From Paraconiothyrium sp. Pb-2020 (Eukaryota; Ascomycota; Dothideomycetes; Pleosporales; Didymosphaeriaceae), in the NCBI GenBank assembly GCA_022419385.1, contig JAJUBI010000009.1, positions 62,001 to 126,000 on the forward strand: 64,000 nt of DNA. Direction: 5' to 3'. This document shows positions 1 through 11,341 of this stretch, in pieces (positions within the stretch are counted from its first letter, which is position 1; each line of letters starts with the position of its first letter). The notes beneath the pieces are model-generated. The model was not told where the DNA came from. It ran no database searches and saw only the letters and a program-made list of their open reading frames with translations. The translations under genes were made by a program, and so were the position numbers.

Positions 1-862
1 GGGCCATTGATCTGACAGGATTGGTCCTGCGCCATGTTGCGAAATATGATGCGCTCTATCTTAACGGGGATATCGAAGGAAGGTGCATCCATTTCACAAT
101 CAGAATCGACGGCAGTGTCGGAGGAGCTATCGGAGTCGTCGCTAGAGGAGCTTAGAGCTCGGAGATCGGCTTTAGTAAGGGGTACGGTACCATCGACTGG
201 GCTGGTTAACGATGTGGACTATGGGTAGCGAATATGGTGATTGACTCACCTGATGGACGGCGGCCCTTGATAAGACGTGCAATGCGAAGTCCTTCAAATT
301 CATCCAGCTGTTCAAGCTGCTTCTGGAGATTCGAATCGATCCGCTCGATCTTTGCGGCATCGGCTACAATCTGACGGTTCATATCTTGCATCACTCCCAC
401 GTTGGCCATTTGTATGCATAGTAAGATTGAAGCCTTGATATGTGCGAGTTCTTCCATGATCCTGTTCAATTTCTTTTCATCCTCAGACCCTTCAAGAAGT
501 TGTCGTGCGAATTGGTTGACCCTTGATTTTGAGCCGGGTTTCAGTTCCTTCAAAAGTTTAGCTAACTTGTGTTGGACCTGCTGCATTCGGATGAGCTCAG
601 CACCAAGGCTAGCCGTCCGAAGGTCGGAGTTCTCTTTCTTGTCAAGCTGTTGCAGGATAGTCCTGATACTATCAAGCTCGTCTTCATGGATGGCCAAGAT
701 ACCAACGAGATCTTTCTGACGCTTTGACGCTTTGCGTATACAATTGATTACCGAAATAGCGTTCTCCAAAAGGTTGGTACTGGCCGAGATGGCTCCTACA
801 ATTTCAGCCTTGTGCTAGATTAGTCATGTCTTTTTAAGGTTCTAGATTGAATGCCGTACCAT
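1..862 (-). CDS. Helical protein resembling the N-terminal domain of fungal STAND/NACHT proteins, 3' end cut by window
   Basis: Read on the minus strand as three exons: 860-862 (only the ATG), 250-808 and 196 to beyond position 1. The introns are 809-859 (GTACGG...CACAAG) and 197-249 (GTGAGT...CCCAG). The tiny first exon is supported because ATG joins in phase to a typical start, MAEIVGAISASTNLLENAI. The protein is almost entirely predicted alpha-helix, with heptad-like Leu/Ile spacing, then an acidic Ser/Asp-rich linker (about 200-230), and it stays open at the window edge. This layout resembles the N-terminal fungal STAND or ankyrin-NTPase domains involved in heterokaryon incompatibility and innate-type signalling. 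No P-loop lies inside the window, so the effector/ATPase part is unseen and the family assignment is tentative. It could equally be a stand-alone coiled-coil protein. Confidence 0.6.
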
Positions 863-2393
863 TCTATCTTGTAGATTTGAAGTGTTACCCAATTGCGCTT
901 GATAGCGATAAGCGAAGAGACTCCGTACTCAGCTCATAGCAGTGGTGAGCGCACACTTATATTCCCCAGCTGGATGACCAAGCCAGGGTGTTGGCACTTG
1001 CGAGGCGCAGTCATAATCTATTGTTCGAATGTGAGTCTGCATGCAGTGTGGTCTAGTGTTAAGTTCGCAGCTGGCAGCAGAATCGCACCACTGATATGCC
1101 ATCGCCAAGCGAGTTGCAGCCCTCGGTTGCAGATCCATAGGGCCCCCAGACCCCATGTCCGCATGGGCCGCGCCAGCTGCTGGTGATAATATTGTAAATC
1201 CAATCAATCAGGATTGGAGAGCTGGACCTTTGAGCGGTGTGGCTGGGTGCAGTGAGCTTTACCAGAAGATGCATGTCTATACTTTGGCGGCTTCATTGGC
1301 CTACTGCGTGCTGTCGCACGGTACTGATGATGTTGGGGCAGGCTGAAGCCCCACCCAACCAAAACGTCACATACGCAACGCCTTCATCTTCTCACTGGGA
1401 TTGGGCTTGTATGCGGTCGTGAGCACAGGCCTACGAGCCGATGTAAGACTCATTCATGGACGGTCAGTTGAAGGCAAGAGACTTACTTTGATACTTCCGC
1501 CATTGTAAAGTCCTGGCATTGGTCTGAGCTTTGAAACAAGAGAAGTATGGACTCGATCAGATTGTCTTCTGTCGTTCGCTTAAGAGATTCTGTCAATTGA
1601 AAGCTGAGTTGGAGAGAAGCCCACACTGTTCTCGAGAACAACATAGACTTCATAGCCAGCGATTCCAGCACTCGTTCTTGTCGAATGTCATTCGATGCGG
1701 TGTCATGATTGCGATTCCTTGTGTCACGAGGCTGTATCATTAGCATCATGCTTCCATCATATGTGCGACTGAATTCCGGTGATACCTTCGTTGAGATATG
1801 ATTTGTGCAGCTTGTAAATTTGACAAAGGCTTTACGTATGATTACTCATATTCGTCTGAGGAATTAGTTGTTCAGTGAAATTCACATGCTTCAGGAGGCG
1901 ATGAAATGTCTAGCTAATTGCTAGTGGATCGCGAACCTGACTAATGTATTCTAGAGAAGGCCTTAACACTTCAACAGGCGAAATAGATAACTATTTGCAA
2001 GATTTGTTAGGCCAGTAATAAAAAGGTAGGCAGGAATTTCCAATAAACTCAGCGGTGTCCGAATACCTTCGGGCTACCGACGAATAGATCAGCTACAGCA
2101 TCTTCCGAGGGCTGCGGAGGCTGGGCGTACCAATCACAATACAATTACGTGGACCAATCCTTCACCGCGGTTCTTCATCATGACCTTAAGACAGGCGTTG
2201 CACCGGCTAGGCGCCTACCTCATCGCTAGCCGACGCAGTATGAAATCGCACGGGAGCTGAGGGCCCTATAAGCTAGTAGACATACTATGAAGGTGTGGTA
2301 ATTTTATACTACTATGGCGTTGTTCAAGTATACTATTTGATATGTTCCACCTTTCTTTCTCGCACAAATCCTGTGGAGAATAAGTAGAATTCA
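863..2393. other. Intergenic, no recognisable gene
   Basis: About 1.5 kb holding only short, mutually overlapping open frames without recognisable motifs or paired splice sites. It includes the promoter of the gene that starts at 862. I see no coding or RNA feature here. Confidence 0.6.
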
Positions 2394-2860
2394 CGCGGTT
2401 GACAAGGACATCCATCGACTCAAGATCGCAGCATCTTTTGGAATGATTCCCATCAATGTGGACAAGTATTCCGATCGAGCAGGCTATATCCTATCTATCG
2501 AACCACACGGTCTGGACCGTGGTATTGAAGCAAGCGGCTTTAAGAGCACGAATTCGATCGCTCACAAAACCATGAGGATATTGGGTTTCGAGGGCGACAG
2601 CTCGGACACGGTGAGCGCTGTGATCAAGGCAACGCGCAAAGGCGGAAATGTCGCTCTGATTGGCGACTTTTTCTATGAGACCAACAATTTCACAATTGGC
2701 ATGTTGATGGAGAAAGCGATCACTCTACGCGGTGGGCAGCTCTATGCCGAGAAGGTAAGATACTCGTACCCTAACGTTAATCTTTCAGAAGCTCCATTCT
2801 AGCGCCTTACATTCTTCCATGGTCAGTGGCCTGCGCATATTCATGACTGGAAACGTACAC
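2394..2860 (+). pseudogene. Remnant of a zinc-dependent alcohol dehydrogenase (C-terminal half)
   Basis: The frame from about 2397 to 2754 reads as the Rossmann-fold part of a medium-chain, glutathione-dependent-formaldehyde-dehydrogenase-like enzyme. It contains segments such as IPINVDKY, PHGLDRGIEASGF, KATRKGGNVALIGDFF and LRGGQLYAEK, which are typical of fungal zinc alcohol dehydrogenases. The zinc-binding N-terminal half is absent upstream. A plausible intron, GTAAGA...TTTCAG at 2755-2793, remains, but downstream the original frame survives only as a short PYILPW-like stretch that is out of frame. The enzyme would have oxidised alcohols with NAD in the cytosol. With the catalytic domain missing and the C-terminus frameshifted, this copy is not functional. 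Confidence 0.75.
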
Positions 2861-3891
2861 ATCTAAATGTCTTTCATTCATGTTTTCGAATACTAGGGCC
2901 GTGAATATGTGATACCTGTATACCACTCGGTATCTTATCCTGCTTCACACCGGCACGATGAATTATAAGATGCGATACGAATTCAAGACCAACGTCGCCC
3001 CATGGCCATTGAGGTCTTCACGCAAAGACGTCCCGTCGCTGAACATATTTCTAAAGGCGGATGTTGAAAAAAAAAAAAAAAAAAGATATGGTATTGATGA
3101 ACTAAAGTTCAAGGCTGAATTACCCCGTAACCTTGCTTTCCATCCCACTATCTTGACTGTTCGCAGTCAGGCGGTAGGAGGCATTGAGAGCACCGAGCGA
3201 TAGCCGCGTTTGGTTCCTTTAATCTCACACCTGAATGCTGCAAAAGAACAGCTGCCTCTCATGCAGCGAAGACCTCCAAAGGATTCCGTCTGCTTTCTGC
3301 GCGCCATTGTCCTATTAGAAAGTAGTGTCGCAGAGGCTGCGTAAAATAACAGTGGCAGGTCGAGTCTAAGGGGCCGCGTCAGCATTCCGAAAGCACTTCC
3401 AGCGCATCACAATCAATTAGACAAAAGTTTTCAGACACCAACCAATTGGATTATGCCTGATTTTCCGCCAATGCAGAATCACTGCTTTATAGCGTCTTTA
3501 ATACTAATCCACAACTCTCCCATCCTCCTCACCCTGCCGCATGCACATACCGATCCGTGCCTAGTTATAACGCGCTCATGAACATGAAGGGCACCCATCC
3601 GTAACCAAATGTACATACACAAGCCCCGACTCCATGCTAAAAGCCCAGAGCGAGGCCAAGATCAGGACTGAATTAACCGACCGACCTCCTTTGTTGGGTA
3701 TGCTAACGACCATTTGCAATCGCGTAAGCTGCATCAATCAACCTATTTCCACTTCGTCGCAACCGTATGCCAGCGAGTTCGTGGCCGCGGTCGAAAATTA
3801 TCTCACCAGCTCGCTTCATCCTCCGTCTGTCTTCACTCAAACGCATTGCCTGATGTGACCGCGCCAGCAGGGTTCTAGCAGCTTTTCTCTC
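2861..3891. other. Intergenic, 3' flank of the 4E-T-like gene
   Basis: No gene recognised. The stretch contains the poly(A) run at 3067-3084 and short open frames that do not resemble proteins. The right part should hold the 3' UTR of the minus-strand gene ending at 3892. Confidence 0.55.
3067..3084. repeat. Poly(A) homopolymer, 18 bp
   Basis: An uninterrupted run of 18 A residues on the plus strand. It may be a simple-sequence tract or the A-tail of a degraded retroelement, but no element body is recognisable beside it. Confidence 0.9.
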
Positions 3892-6451
3892 CTAGTACAT
3901 GTTTGGAGGACGACCCTGCTGCTGTTGCTGCCGAGGTCCTGGCCCGCCAAACTGCTGCTCGAACATCGTCCTGGGGTCCTCGCCCCGCATGCCCAATGGC
4001 GGTCCATAGCCTTGTGGAGGAGGGAAGTAGCCCTGCGGAGGGCCTTGCATGCCGTTACCTGGACCTCCAGGGCCCCCCGGGCCACCTGGAAAGATGCCAC
4101 CACGCATGTTGTTCGCGGGATTAAAGCCTGGCGGCGGTCCCATGGGCGTGTTTCCGGCGGAAAAGCTCGGTCCAGGGCCCATCTGGTGCTGCGGACCGGG
4201 TCCACCGATCCCAGGAGGTTGGCGCATGGGGCCGTTGAAGCCTGGTGGAGGGCGGACGTTCGGTCCTTCTTGGGGTGTGGGTGGCATTCCGGGCTGGCGA
4301 CCGCTCATGTAGGGTAGGTCGGGTGCGTGTTGTGATGGGATGCCCATGTTTGTCATCTGGCGAGGTATCTCGCCGGCCGTGTTACGGCGCTGGAGGCCTG
4401 CAATGACATCTCGCTCATTTTCTGGGTAGCCCATGGGCATACCGCGACCACCCTTGTGACGGGAAGCTTCCTGTTGTTGAAGCTCCCGAACCTGGTTGCG
4501 GCGTTCTTGCTCCTGGCGCATTAGCTCGTTCTCCATATACATTGCGTCCATGCGTGGATCCATGCGCTCGTTCATGAAGCCTGGTGGTGGTCCACCGCGG
4601 CCCTTTGGCTGTCCTTGTTGCTGTCTATTATGATGATCAAAGAATTGCATATTCTGGTTGTCCATGGTCTGACGGGGTAGGTTCTGGTTGCCCAGTTGTG
4701 GCGGTGTGTTGCGTGGCTGCTGCATGAGATTAAGCAAAAAGTCACGCTCAGCGCTGTTGCCCTTGTTGTTCACTTGTGAACGACTGTTCAACAGGGCAGC
4801 GAGATTGGGATCTTGCGGGTTGTTATTGTTGCGTGAAGGAGGCTGCTGGTAGGGATGCTCCTCGCTGGGTCGGTTCGAGTCTGGACGCGGAACTCTAAAC
4901 TGCTCAAATAAGGCATTGTCGGGCGACATGCTGTTGAACCTCGATTGTTGCGAAGGTCGGCTCTCCACAGATGGTCGGGGTGCAAGTATATTTTCTAGCA
5001 GAGCCTGCGTCTCTATTGAAGATCGAGATGGCATCTGCTGCGGCGGCTGGCGACGTTCTTGCATTTCAGGAGGTGGTGGAGACTGATGAAAGTCGAGAGA
5101 GATGCCGCCGCCTTGCCGCAGACCATTGGATGGTGTAGGGGCACTTTGTTGTGGAGCAGGAGCGGAACCGATACCTGTCCCACCGAGCATCTGCAGGATG
5201 CGTTGAAACCCTTCTTGGTCAGCATTCTTGTCGTTGGCTGGTGGTGGTGGAGAGGCGACCGCGGGCGCGGGTGGTGGAGTTGCTGCAGCGGGTTCCTCCG
5301 GCTTTGTAAACATGTTCATGAACCTTGAAGCCTTGGCCGGTTTAGCTTTGACTATGGCAGGTTCCAGAGCTCCCGACTCGGCGGCCTTGATGCTCGTGCT
5401 CCAAGTACCAAACATGGATCCCAAATTCGGCTCTAGCCCTGAAGGTGTGCCTACAGACTTGAGTGGCTGTTGCGGCAGGGAATCAGCAAAGAAGGATGGC
5501 AGTTCTGGTGGTTTGGGCTCCTCCCTTTCCTCAATCGGTGCATCCTTAGCCTTCATCTGCTCTTTCCAGCGTTGGAAGTCTTCCTGGGTGTGAGCCTTGG
5601 TCTCCTTTTTGGGAACTGGCGCATCCATCCATTCGGGGTCCTCTTCTGCTTTCCCGCTACCCCTCACCCAATCACGCTCCTTTTCGCGTTCGCGATTCCT
5701 GTCCCGCCAGCCGCCCTGACCAGTTGTGCCGAATTTACCACCCTCTCCGTCTTTGTTGGTGTCCTCGCGACGACTCCAGCGGTCGTTACGCCGGCGCGTA
5801 CCATCGCCGTTCTCCTCAGCGTCTTTCTTGTCGCGGTCGCCGTTGCGACCAAAGCCTCGATCAAAGTCTTCCTGACCTAAGCTCTTGCGACCCTTTGTAT
5901 TCTGCCAGCCCTCGCCTTCTTCTCGTCGACCGCGGCGACCGTTGGTGAGCTCCTTGTCACGAGTGCGCTCTCCATCCCTCCAACGGTCATTCCGCGGAAA
6001 GCGATCGCCGGTATGTTCTCCGTCGATGGAGGTAATGCCAGTAGCCTCTTTCACCTGGCCAGGTTTCGTGCGGGTTGCTGAAGCAAAATTGAGCTTTGGA
6101 GGACCTCCAAGTACAGGCTCATCGCCAGGTTCTGTAAAGGGACAGTTAGTAGCTGCTTACCACAGCATGCGTATCGCCAAACCCAGACTTACGTGTACTC
6201 GCACGCCGACCAAACTGGCCCATGGCACCAAGTAAAGGCCGCTCCGTGCGATGCTCGCCGGTTGCACCTGCGTCTCCGTCTCGATTGGTGCGCGACCTGC
6301 GGTTAGTGTTTCCCGCATTGTTGGTGTTGTTGTTGTGGTCGTTCGGTACGTCCATCCATTGCTCAATTGAAGGTAGTGCATCTGGCTTCTTGACCAGTGG
6401 AGACTCGCGCAAGTGCTCCAGCTGCTCTACCGTGTACCTGCCGCCTGCCAT
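3892..6451 (-). CDS. eIF4E-binding / 4E-T-like intrinsically disordered protein
   Basis: Two exons, 6193-6451 and 3892-6131, joined across a GTAAGT...TTTACAG intron of 61 bp, give about 832 aa. The start is the ATG at 6451. Directly after it (residues 6-25) lies YTVEQLEHLRESPLVKKP, which resembles the eIF4E-binding segment of metazoan 4E-T. After that come a run of Asn/Arg, a long RD/RE/DG-rich basic-acidic segment, a Pro-rich middle, Gln/Asn-rich stretches and a Gly-Pro-Met-rich tail. That composition is typical of translation repressors and P-body components. The likely role is cytoplasmic: binding the cap-binding factor and promoting translational repression or mRNA decay. The position usually hydrophobic in YxxxxL-phi is Glu here. 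It lies in the same direction as URB1, 0.83 kb apart. It is intact over its full length. Confidence 0.7.
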
Positions 6452-7278
6452 CCTCGCCGCGGTGCTGCGTGCTTGGCAGGAGGCGTGCGTGACGTGGCCG
6501 TGGTTCTCCTCAACTGAGGTCGCTCGCAATACAAGGCTGTCGTGTGCTCAGTCACCAGTGGGCGGAAGGCGGTCGCCGCAAAGACGGGCTTGCGATGCAA
6601 GGCGATCAATTTGCGTACGGGTAAAGAATATTATGTGTACAAGGCGGCGTAATTATAACGGTGGAGCGATGGATTTGTGTGAAATCTGTGCGGCAAACAG
6701 CCGACACCGAAAGCTGCTTTCGTAGATATGTCAGCGCACACGATGCAGGCGCGGAGTAGCGTTGTTGTCGGAAGAGGGTTGAGGGGAGAGGCGACTTTGG
6801 TGGGATGTGTAGCGTACCTAGAGCACCCTTGCGGGCAGAAGTGAGAAGCGGAGAAGCTGTGGCAGGCGTTCGCGCGCGGCAGGGCTGAGATGGCGCGGTA
6901 GGTGGTAAACAATGGGTGGTTTTAGGCAAGTTGGGCGTGTTCAGTGTGAGTAGAGCTGGGTCGATGCGAAAGCGGACTGTTTGTGGGTTCTGACGATGCA
7001 AATGCAGCTGCTGTCGCTGCTGAAACGGGGCATCCTCGGAAGGCAGCTGCGACTCATGACGCCACAACACCAGCCACTTCCCCAGCTAGGCAGGCACGGG
7101 ACACCGCATGACACACGAACGGTGGCAGTACCTACTTTGCGCGAGAAAGGCTATAATATTCTCACCGGCGTGAGAGATTCGCGGCCTTGTTTGCTGGCTC
7201 TTCTTTGCTGCCACTGGAAAGCAGCAAGTATCTCCAAATAGCAATATCCAAACAGCCACTGTCAAGGCATATTCTATC
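6452..7278. other. Intergenic between URB1 stop and the 4E-T-like start
   Basis: About 0.83 kb serving as the promoter/5' UTR of the 4E-T-like gene and the 3' UTR of URB1. Several short open frames cross it on both strands, but none carries recognisable motifs. Confidence 0.6.
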
Positions 7279-10200
7279 TCAAGTAGCCACCCCAACGATG
7301 CCCGCCACAACTCCCCCAATCGTGCCACTACTCCACTGATCCACCTTCTCCCGATCACACAGCTCGTATATCCTCGAGGCCAACTGCCTAAGCTCGCGAT
7401 GCCGATAATCATTGTTGTCAAGCATCATCCGAATCCAACTCACGAGCCCGCACCTCGTGATTAGCGTCGTGCTCCCACCCACACTCGCCGCCCTCAATAG
7501 TATTCTGACAATCTTCTCCTTCTCCACGATCGCACACGACTTGGAGGCGTAGAAGCTGAGGAGGCGCTCAAAGACATTGTTAATGCGGAAGATTTCCATG
7601 TCGTCGGGCGTACGTAGACAGTCGAGGAGATAATCGAGGAACCAGCCGACCTCTTTGTGGTAGCCGTCGTCTTCGTCGGGCTCGCTGGTGATGATGAGGT
7701 TTGAGAATTTGCGGGGTAGGCTGCGGATCTCCCAGAATGGACGGCTGGTAAGGAATTTGCTTATCTTGGGGTACATGGAATGGATGGGTTCCGCTAAGAT
7801 CTTAATGCATTGGGCGGCAAAGACACCACCTACGTAGGGTAGAGGCGTCGAGGCGGGCAGAGTGTCAATCGTCTCCAATGTTTGGTTGAGAAGGACCCAG
7901 AGTTGTTGCTGATCGCTCTTATCTTTGTCAAGTCCTGCTATAAGCTGGCGAATGTTGTTGACAGCTTGAATGCGGATTTCGGCGTGTTTTGAGCAAAGAC
8001 AAAGCAGGAGCTCACCAACGTCCCCATCCTCGATACTCTCTTCGAGCTCTTTCTTGCGCCATCGGTTGAGACCAGCGTGCTTCTCGTCTTCTTCAGGTGG
8101 CAACTCTAGGTCCACGACTAATGAAGTCTTGTCGGGTTCTTCCACAGGCTCAGGCGGCGTCGGGGAGGTAGATGATCTCTCAGAAGCGCTGAAGTCTGCA
8201 CCGGTAGCAAGTTTCAAAGCCTCCTTGGCCTTTTCCTTGCCCATTTTCCATAAGAAACAATCTCTGAGTACGTCCTTGTACGCCACATCAGCAGATTCCA
8301 CAAGTGCATTGCGAACCAATTCCAGAATGTGCTCATCCTCTCCGACCAACTTCAAAAGATACAGGAGTTTCGAAAGCCATTGTGCTAGGGGTTCTGCTGG
8401 GTTACCCTTGTCGGTCTTGCCTCCTTTAAAGGGCCATTGCTCGACCAATGTCAATACTAGGGGACTCAAGGGCCCGATGTCAGAGTCTGCTTCCGAGAGC
8501 TTTGCACGCAGAGCATCCAGGTCATCAAAATACTTAATCGGGCCTTTACTAAAGCGTGCGCAACAATCGTCCAAAAAGTCTAACACTAGGGCTGATTGAC
8601 CGCACGATGCGCTCAGGCTGGCAATGAGTGCATCCAGCGCATCCGGAGCAGTCTGGATTTGAAACATTTCCTGGTCGCGCACGATGTCGACAAGGAGGCC
8701 TTTGATTCCAGCGTAGAGCTCGCTTTCCGGCGAAGAAGCGATGAGCTTGATAAGCGTTACAAATGGCGATTGAGACAAGGATTCTACATCAATTAGTAAG
8801 TAGTCCATAAGCATGGAGGGAGAGGGATCATACTGTTCTTTTGCCACCAGCGCATTGCTGGCGAATGCCGCGCCATTTGTATCCAGTGCTCCAGCTCCAT
8901 GACACAAAACGCCTTCTCTTCCGCCGACTCCTGCTTCTTTCCTGCCTGTATCAAGGCATTGAAAAGTGGCACAGACACGTCAAACTTTTCCTCGAGCGCT
9001 ATCTGAGGCAGTACCTCGTAGTAGAGCCTCAAAAGCCTTGTAATGGCTTCACGCTTTAGCCCTCTTTGAAAGGCAGGCTGTCTAAAAGCTGTGATAATGG
9101 CTTTCATTGGAGGGCATCGTTGCCCGAACTCGCTCACGAGTTTTGCTGCTGTATTTGACCACGACTTGCTTGGTCTGGTGAGGCGAGCATTGTCAAGCTC
9201 CTTGAGCACCTTGCGCAGTTTGTGGAACGCGACTATGAGAACACGCACGGCGAAGAGCTGTATGAGATCCGAATTGCTGTTCAAGCACTTGACAAGCACT
9301 TGTTGCGTAAACAGGTTGAGTAGGAGACCTTTGCAACAAGGTATATATCGGCGGTGGTGATCCAGGATAGCCTTGTGATGCGCCAAAATATTGAGGAACC
9401 GGCATCTCGATCGTCTGGTAGAGAAAAGCGGAAAACCCAATCCAGGTAGCGGTAAGTTTGGGTTCGTAATTGAAATCCTTCTTTTTGTGGAAGTAATCAC
9501 CAATGAGTTCTGGACAGGCCTGAAAGATATCAATGACAAGCTCCTGGTGTAAAGTATGTGCATAGGGCCGCAGCGACTGCAGGAATTCGGAAAGTATAAT
9601 GTTGCGAACAGGAGCATGAGAACCAAAGGAAAGGTCGAGACCAAAGTCACCATCAGGATCGAGCAAATCGTCCATCTGTATGTCACCATCGTCATCATCG
9701 CCGGCTTGTGGGTAGAATCCTTGCGTGGGAAGCATTACACCGTAGGCGGGTGAGGTGCACACCAAGCGCAAAAAGTCGTGCGCCAGAGCATCCGGGGCTC
9801 TTTGACCCTCCTCAACAGAGCCTTCAGGTGGTTCGTATCTGTATAGGCCGGCAATATGAGTGAACACTCTTCCATTCAAAATGCGGCTCTTCACTGCGCG
9901 GGGTATGGCCTTGTCCAAGAAAACGTGGTTTCGGAAGGCGTCGAAGATTTCGGATATGAGGTGTGGGGGGTCGACCGTTACATGGTCGAAAACAGCCCGG
10001 ATAACGTCCTTGTTCCCCAATATCTCGGCCTTTGTGCGCTCGTCTTGATATCTTAGGTGCGCAAGCAGGTAACGAACCGATACCGTCCTAATGCTGGGTT
10101 TGCGCTGAATCTCTTCGGCCGTCTTTCCCTCTATACTCTTCCATGCTCCAATGTTGCGCGTCAAGATCTTGGGGTCAAAAGTGAAGTCTTTCCGCGCATA

Positions 10201-10869
10201 CACAGTCCTGGCGAAAGCACCCTCGTTATACTTGGTCATCTCAATGAGCAGGCGCACGGCTGGAAGAATGACATTCTCTTTGCTCGGGGGCGCGGACACG
10301 TTTCGAACGAATCGCCTGACAACCGAGGGCTGTAGTAAAGTTCTGCAGAGGAGCGAGCCATATTGTTCAAAGTCGGATTGTGTGGAGAAGACCTTGAAGA
10401 GCAGCGCCAGTTGTGCCGTGACCTCTCCCAGCAACATATCAAAGTTGGTTTCGGCGGCATAGTCCCATGCCTGGATAAGCTGTGGCAGCAAAACAGTATC
10501 TTTTGCATCTTTACCAGTTGCCTTTTGTGTATCAAGGAATTCTCGTAGTATTGCGCGCTTGCGGGGCAGATCGTCTTGTTCGGTCGAGTATAGGATCGAA
10601 TCGAGAAATTTTTTGAACGACTGTAGCCCTGCAAGAGTTAGCTATGAACGCGGATCGGCTGCTACACGTTGCATACCTTGTCGTAGCGACGCGACATTGC
10701 CTTGGTCGAAGATGAGGGCTCTCTGGAGCTGTTGCGCCGAAGTCACTTCCGCAATCCTTCCTTCCGCCTGTAATTCTCGGTCGTGACTGCCATCGGTGCG
10801 CTGTCGCTTCGCATGGTGTCCCGTGTGGGCGGCCTTTGGGTTGGCCTCGAATACCGATCTTTTGCCCAT
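7279..10869 (-). CDS. URB1: Ribosome biogenesis protein URB1/NPA1 (nucleolar pre-ribosomal-associated protein 1), one apparent frameshift
   Basis: Three exons on the minus strand: 10677-10869, 8834-10628 and 7279-8783. The introns are GTATGC...CTTGCAG (48 bp) and GTATGA...TGTAG (50 bp, with a TACTAAT branch site). The N-terminus is basic (KRSVFEANPKAAH), followed by a long alpha-helical repeat protein as in NPA1. Landmarks are LQSFKKFLDSILYS, TFDPKILTRNIG, DFLRLVCTSPAYGV, and the C-terminal HEAT-like helices ending in GGVVAGIVGVAT. In yeast, this nucleolar factor acts in early 60S subunit assembly and is essential. The spliced length is 3493 nt, one more than a multiple of three. The frame changes within the T-run 9331-9333 (AAA on the coding strand); omitting one A restores a continuous product of about 1163 aa. 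A sequencing error or recent mutation is the simplest explanation. Confidence 0.8.
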
Positions 10870-11341
10870 ATTTTCGCTGTTGGCGGGCGCAAGCTGCAAA
10901 GCTGCTGGTCGAGGGCGGGAAGCCAAAAAGTTCGTCCAACGATTTTCCGTTTCTTGGGGTATCCCTGCAAGCGCTCAACGCACGAGCCATCTGCTTCTCA
11001 CTGTCCCGTCGCCGTGGGCTCAGCATTGAGGGACAGCCGTTACAACTCAACACTTATCAGTCTGCCATGCGATGAGCATCAAAATCAATCGCGCCATAGC
11101 ACGCGCTCAAGATTCTCGTTCAGATTATTGTCGCAGCACCATGCCATCAATTCACAGATCACCCTCCACTGGAGGGAGAGTGAGCGTTGAAACGGCATTA
11201 CGATAAGTCTCATTGAGTCCATTACTCGATTATTACAACTATGTACAGTCTACAAGTCCAGACACTGTCATACAAGGGACGCGATGAGCGGAGGTACTGA
11301 GACTCAACCGACTGCTACTCTGAGCGCAACATAGGCGGCCG
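10870..11341. other. URB1 promoter and 3' flank of the MFS pseudogene
   Basis: About 0.47 kb without a credible gene. Open frames running into the URB1 first exon from upstream lack a better start than the ATG at 10869. Confidence 0.55.

Noticed and set aside
4049..5880. Long plus-strand frames opposite the 4E-T-like gene
   Set aside because: They are antisense shadows of a Pro/Gly/Arg-rich coding sequence, with no start context, introns or motifs of their own.
9331..9333. Programmed +1 ribosomal frameshift in URB1
   Set aside because: No known case in this family and no slippery-site context is recognisable; an indel in a homopolymer is simpler.
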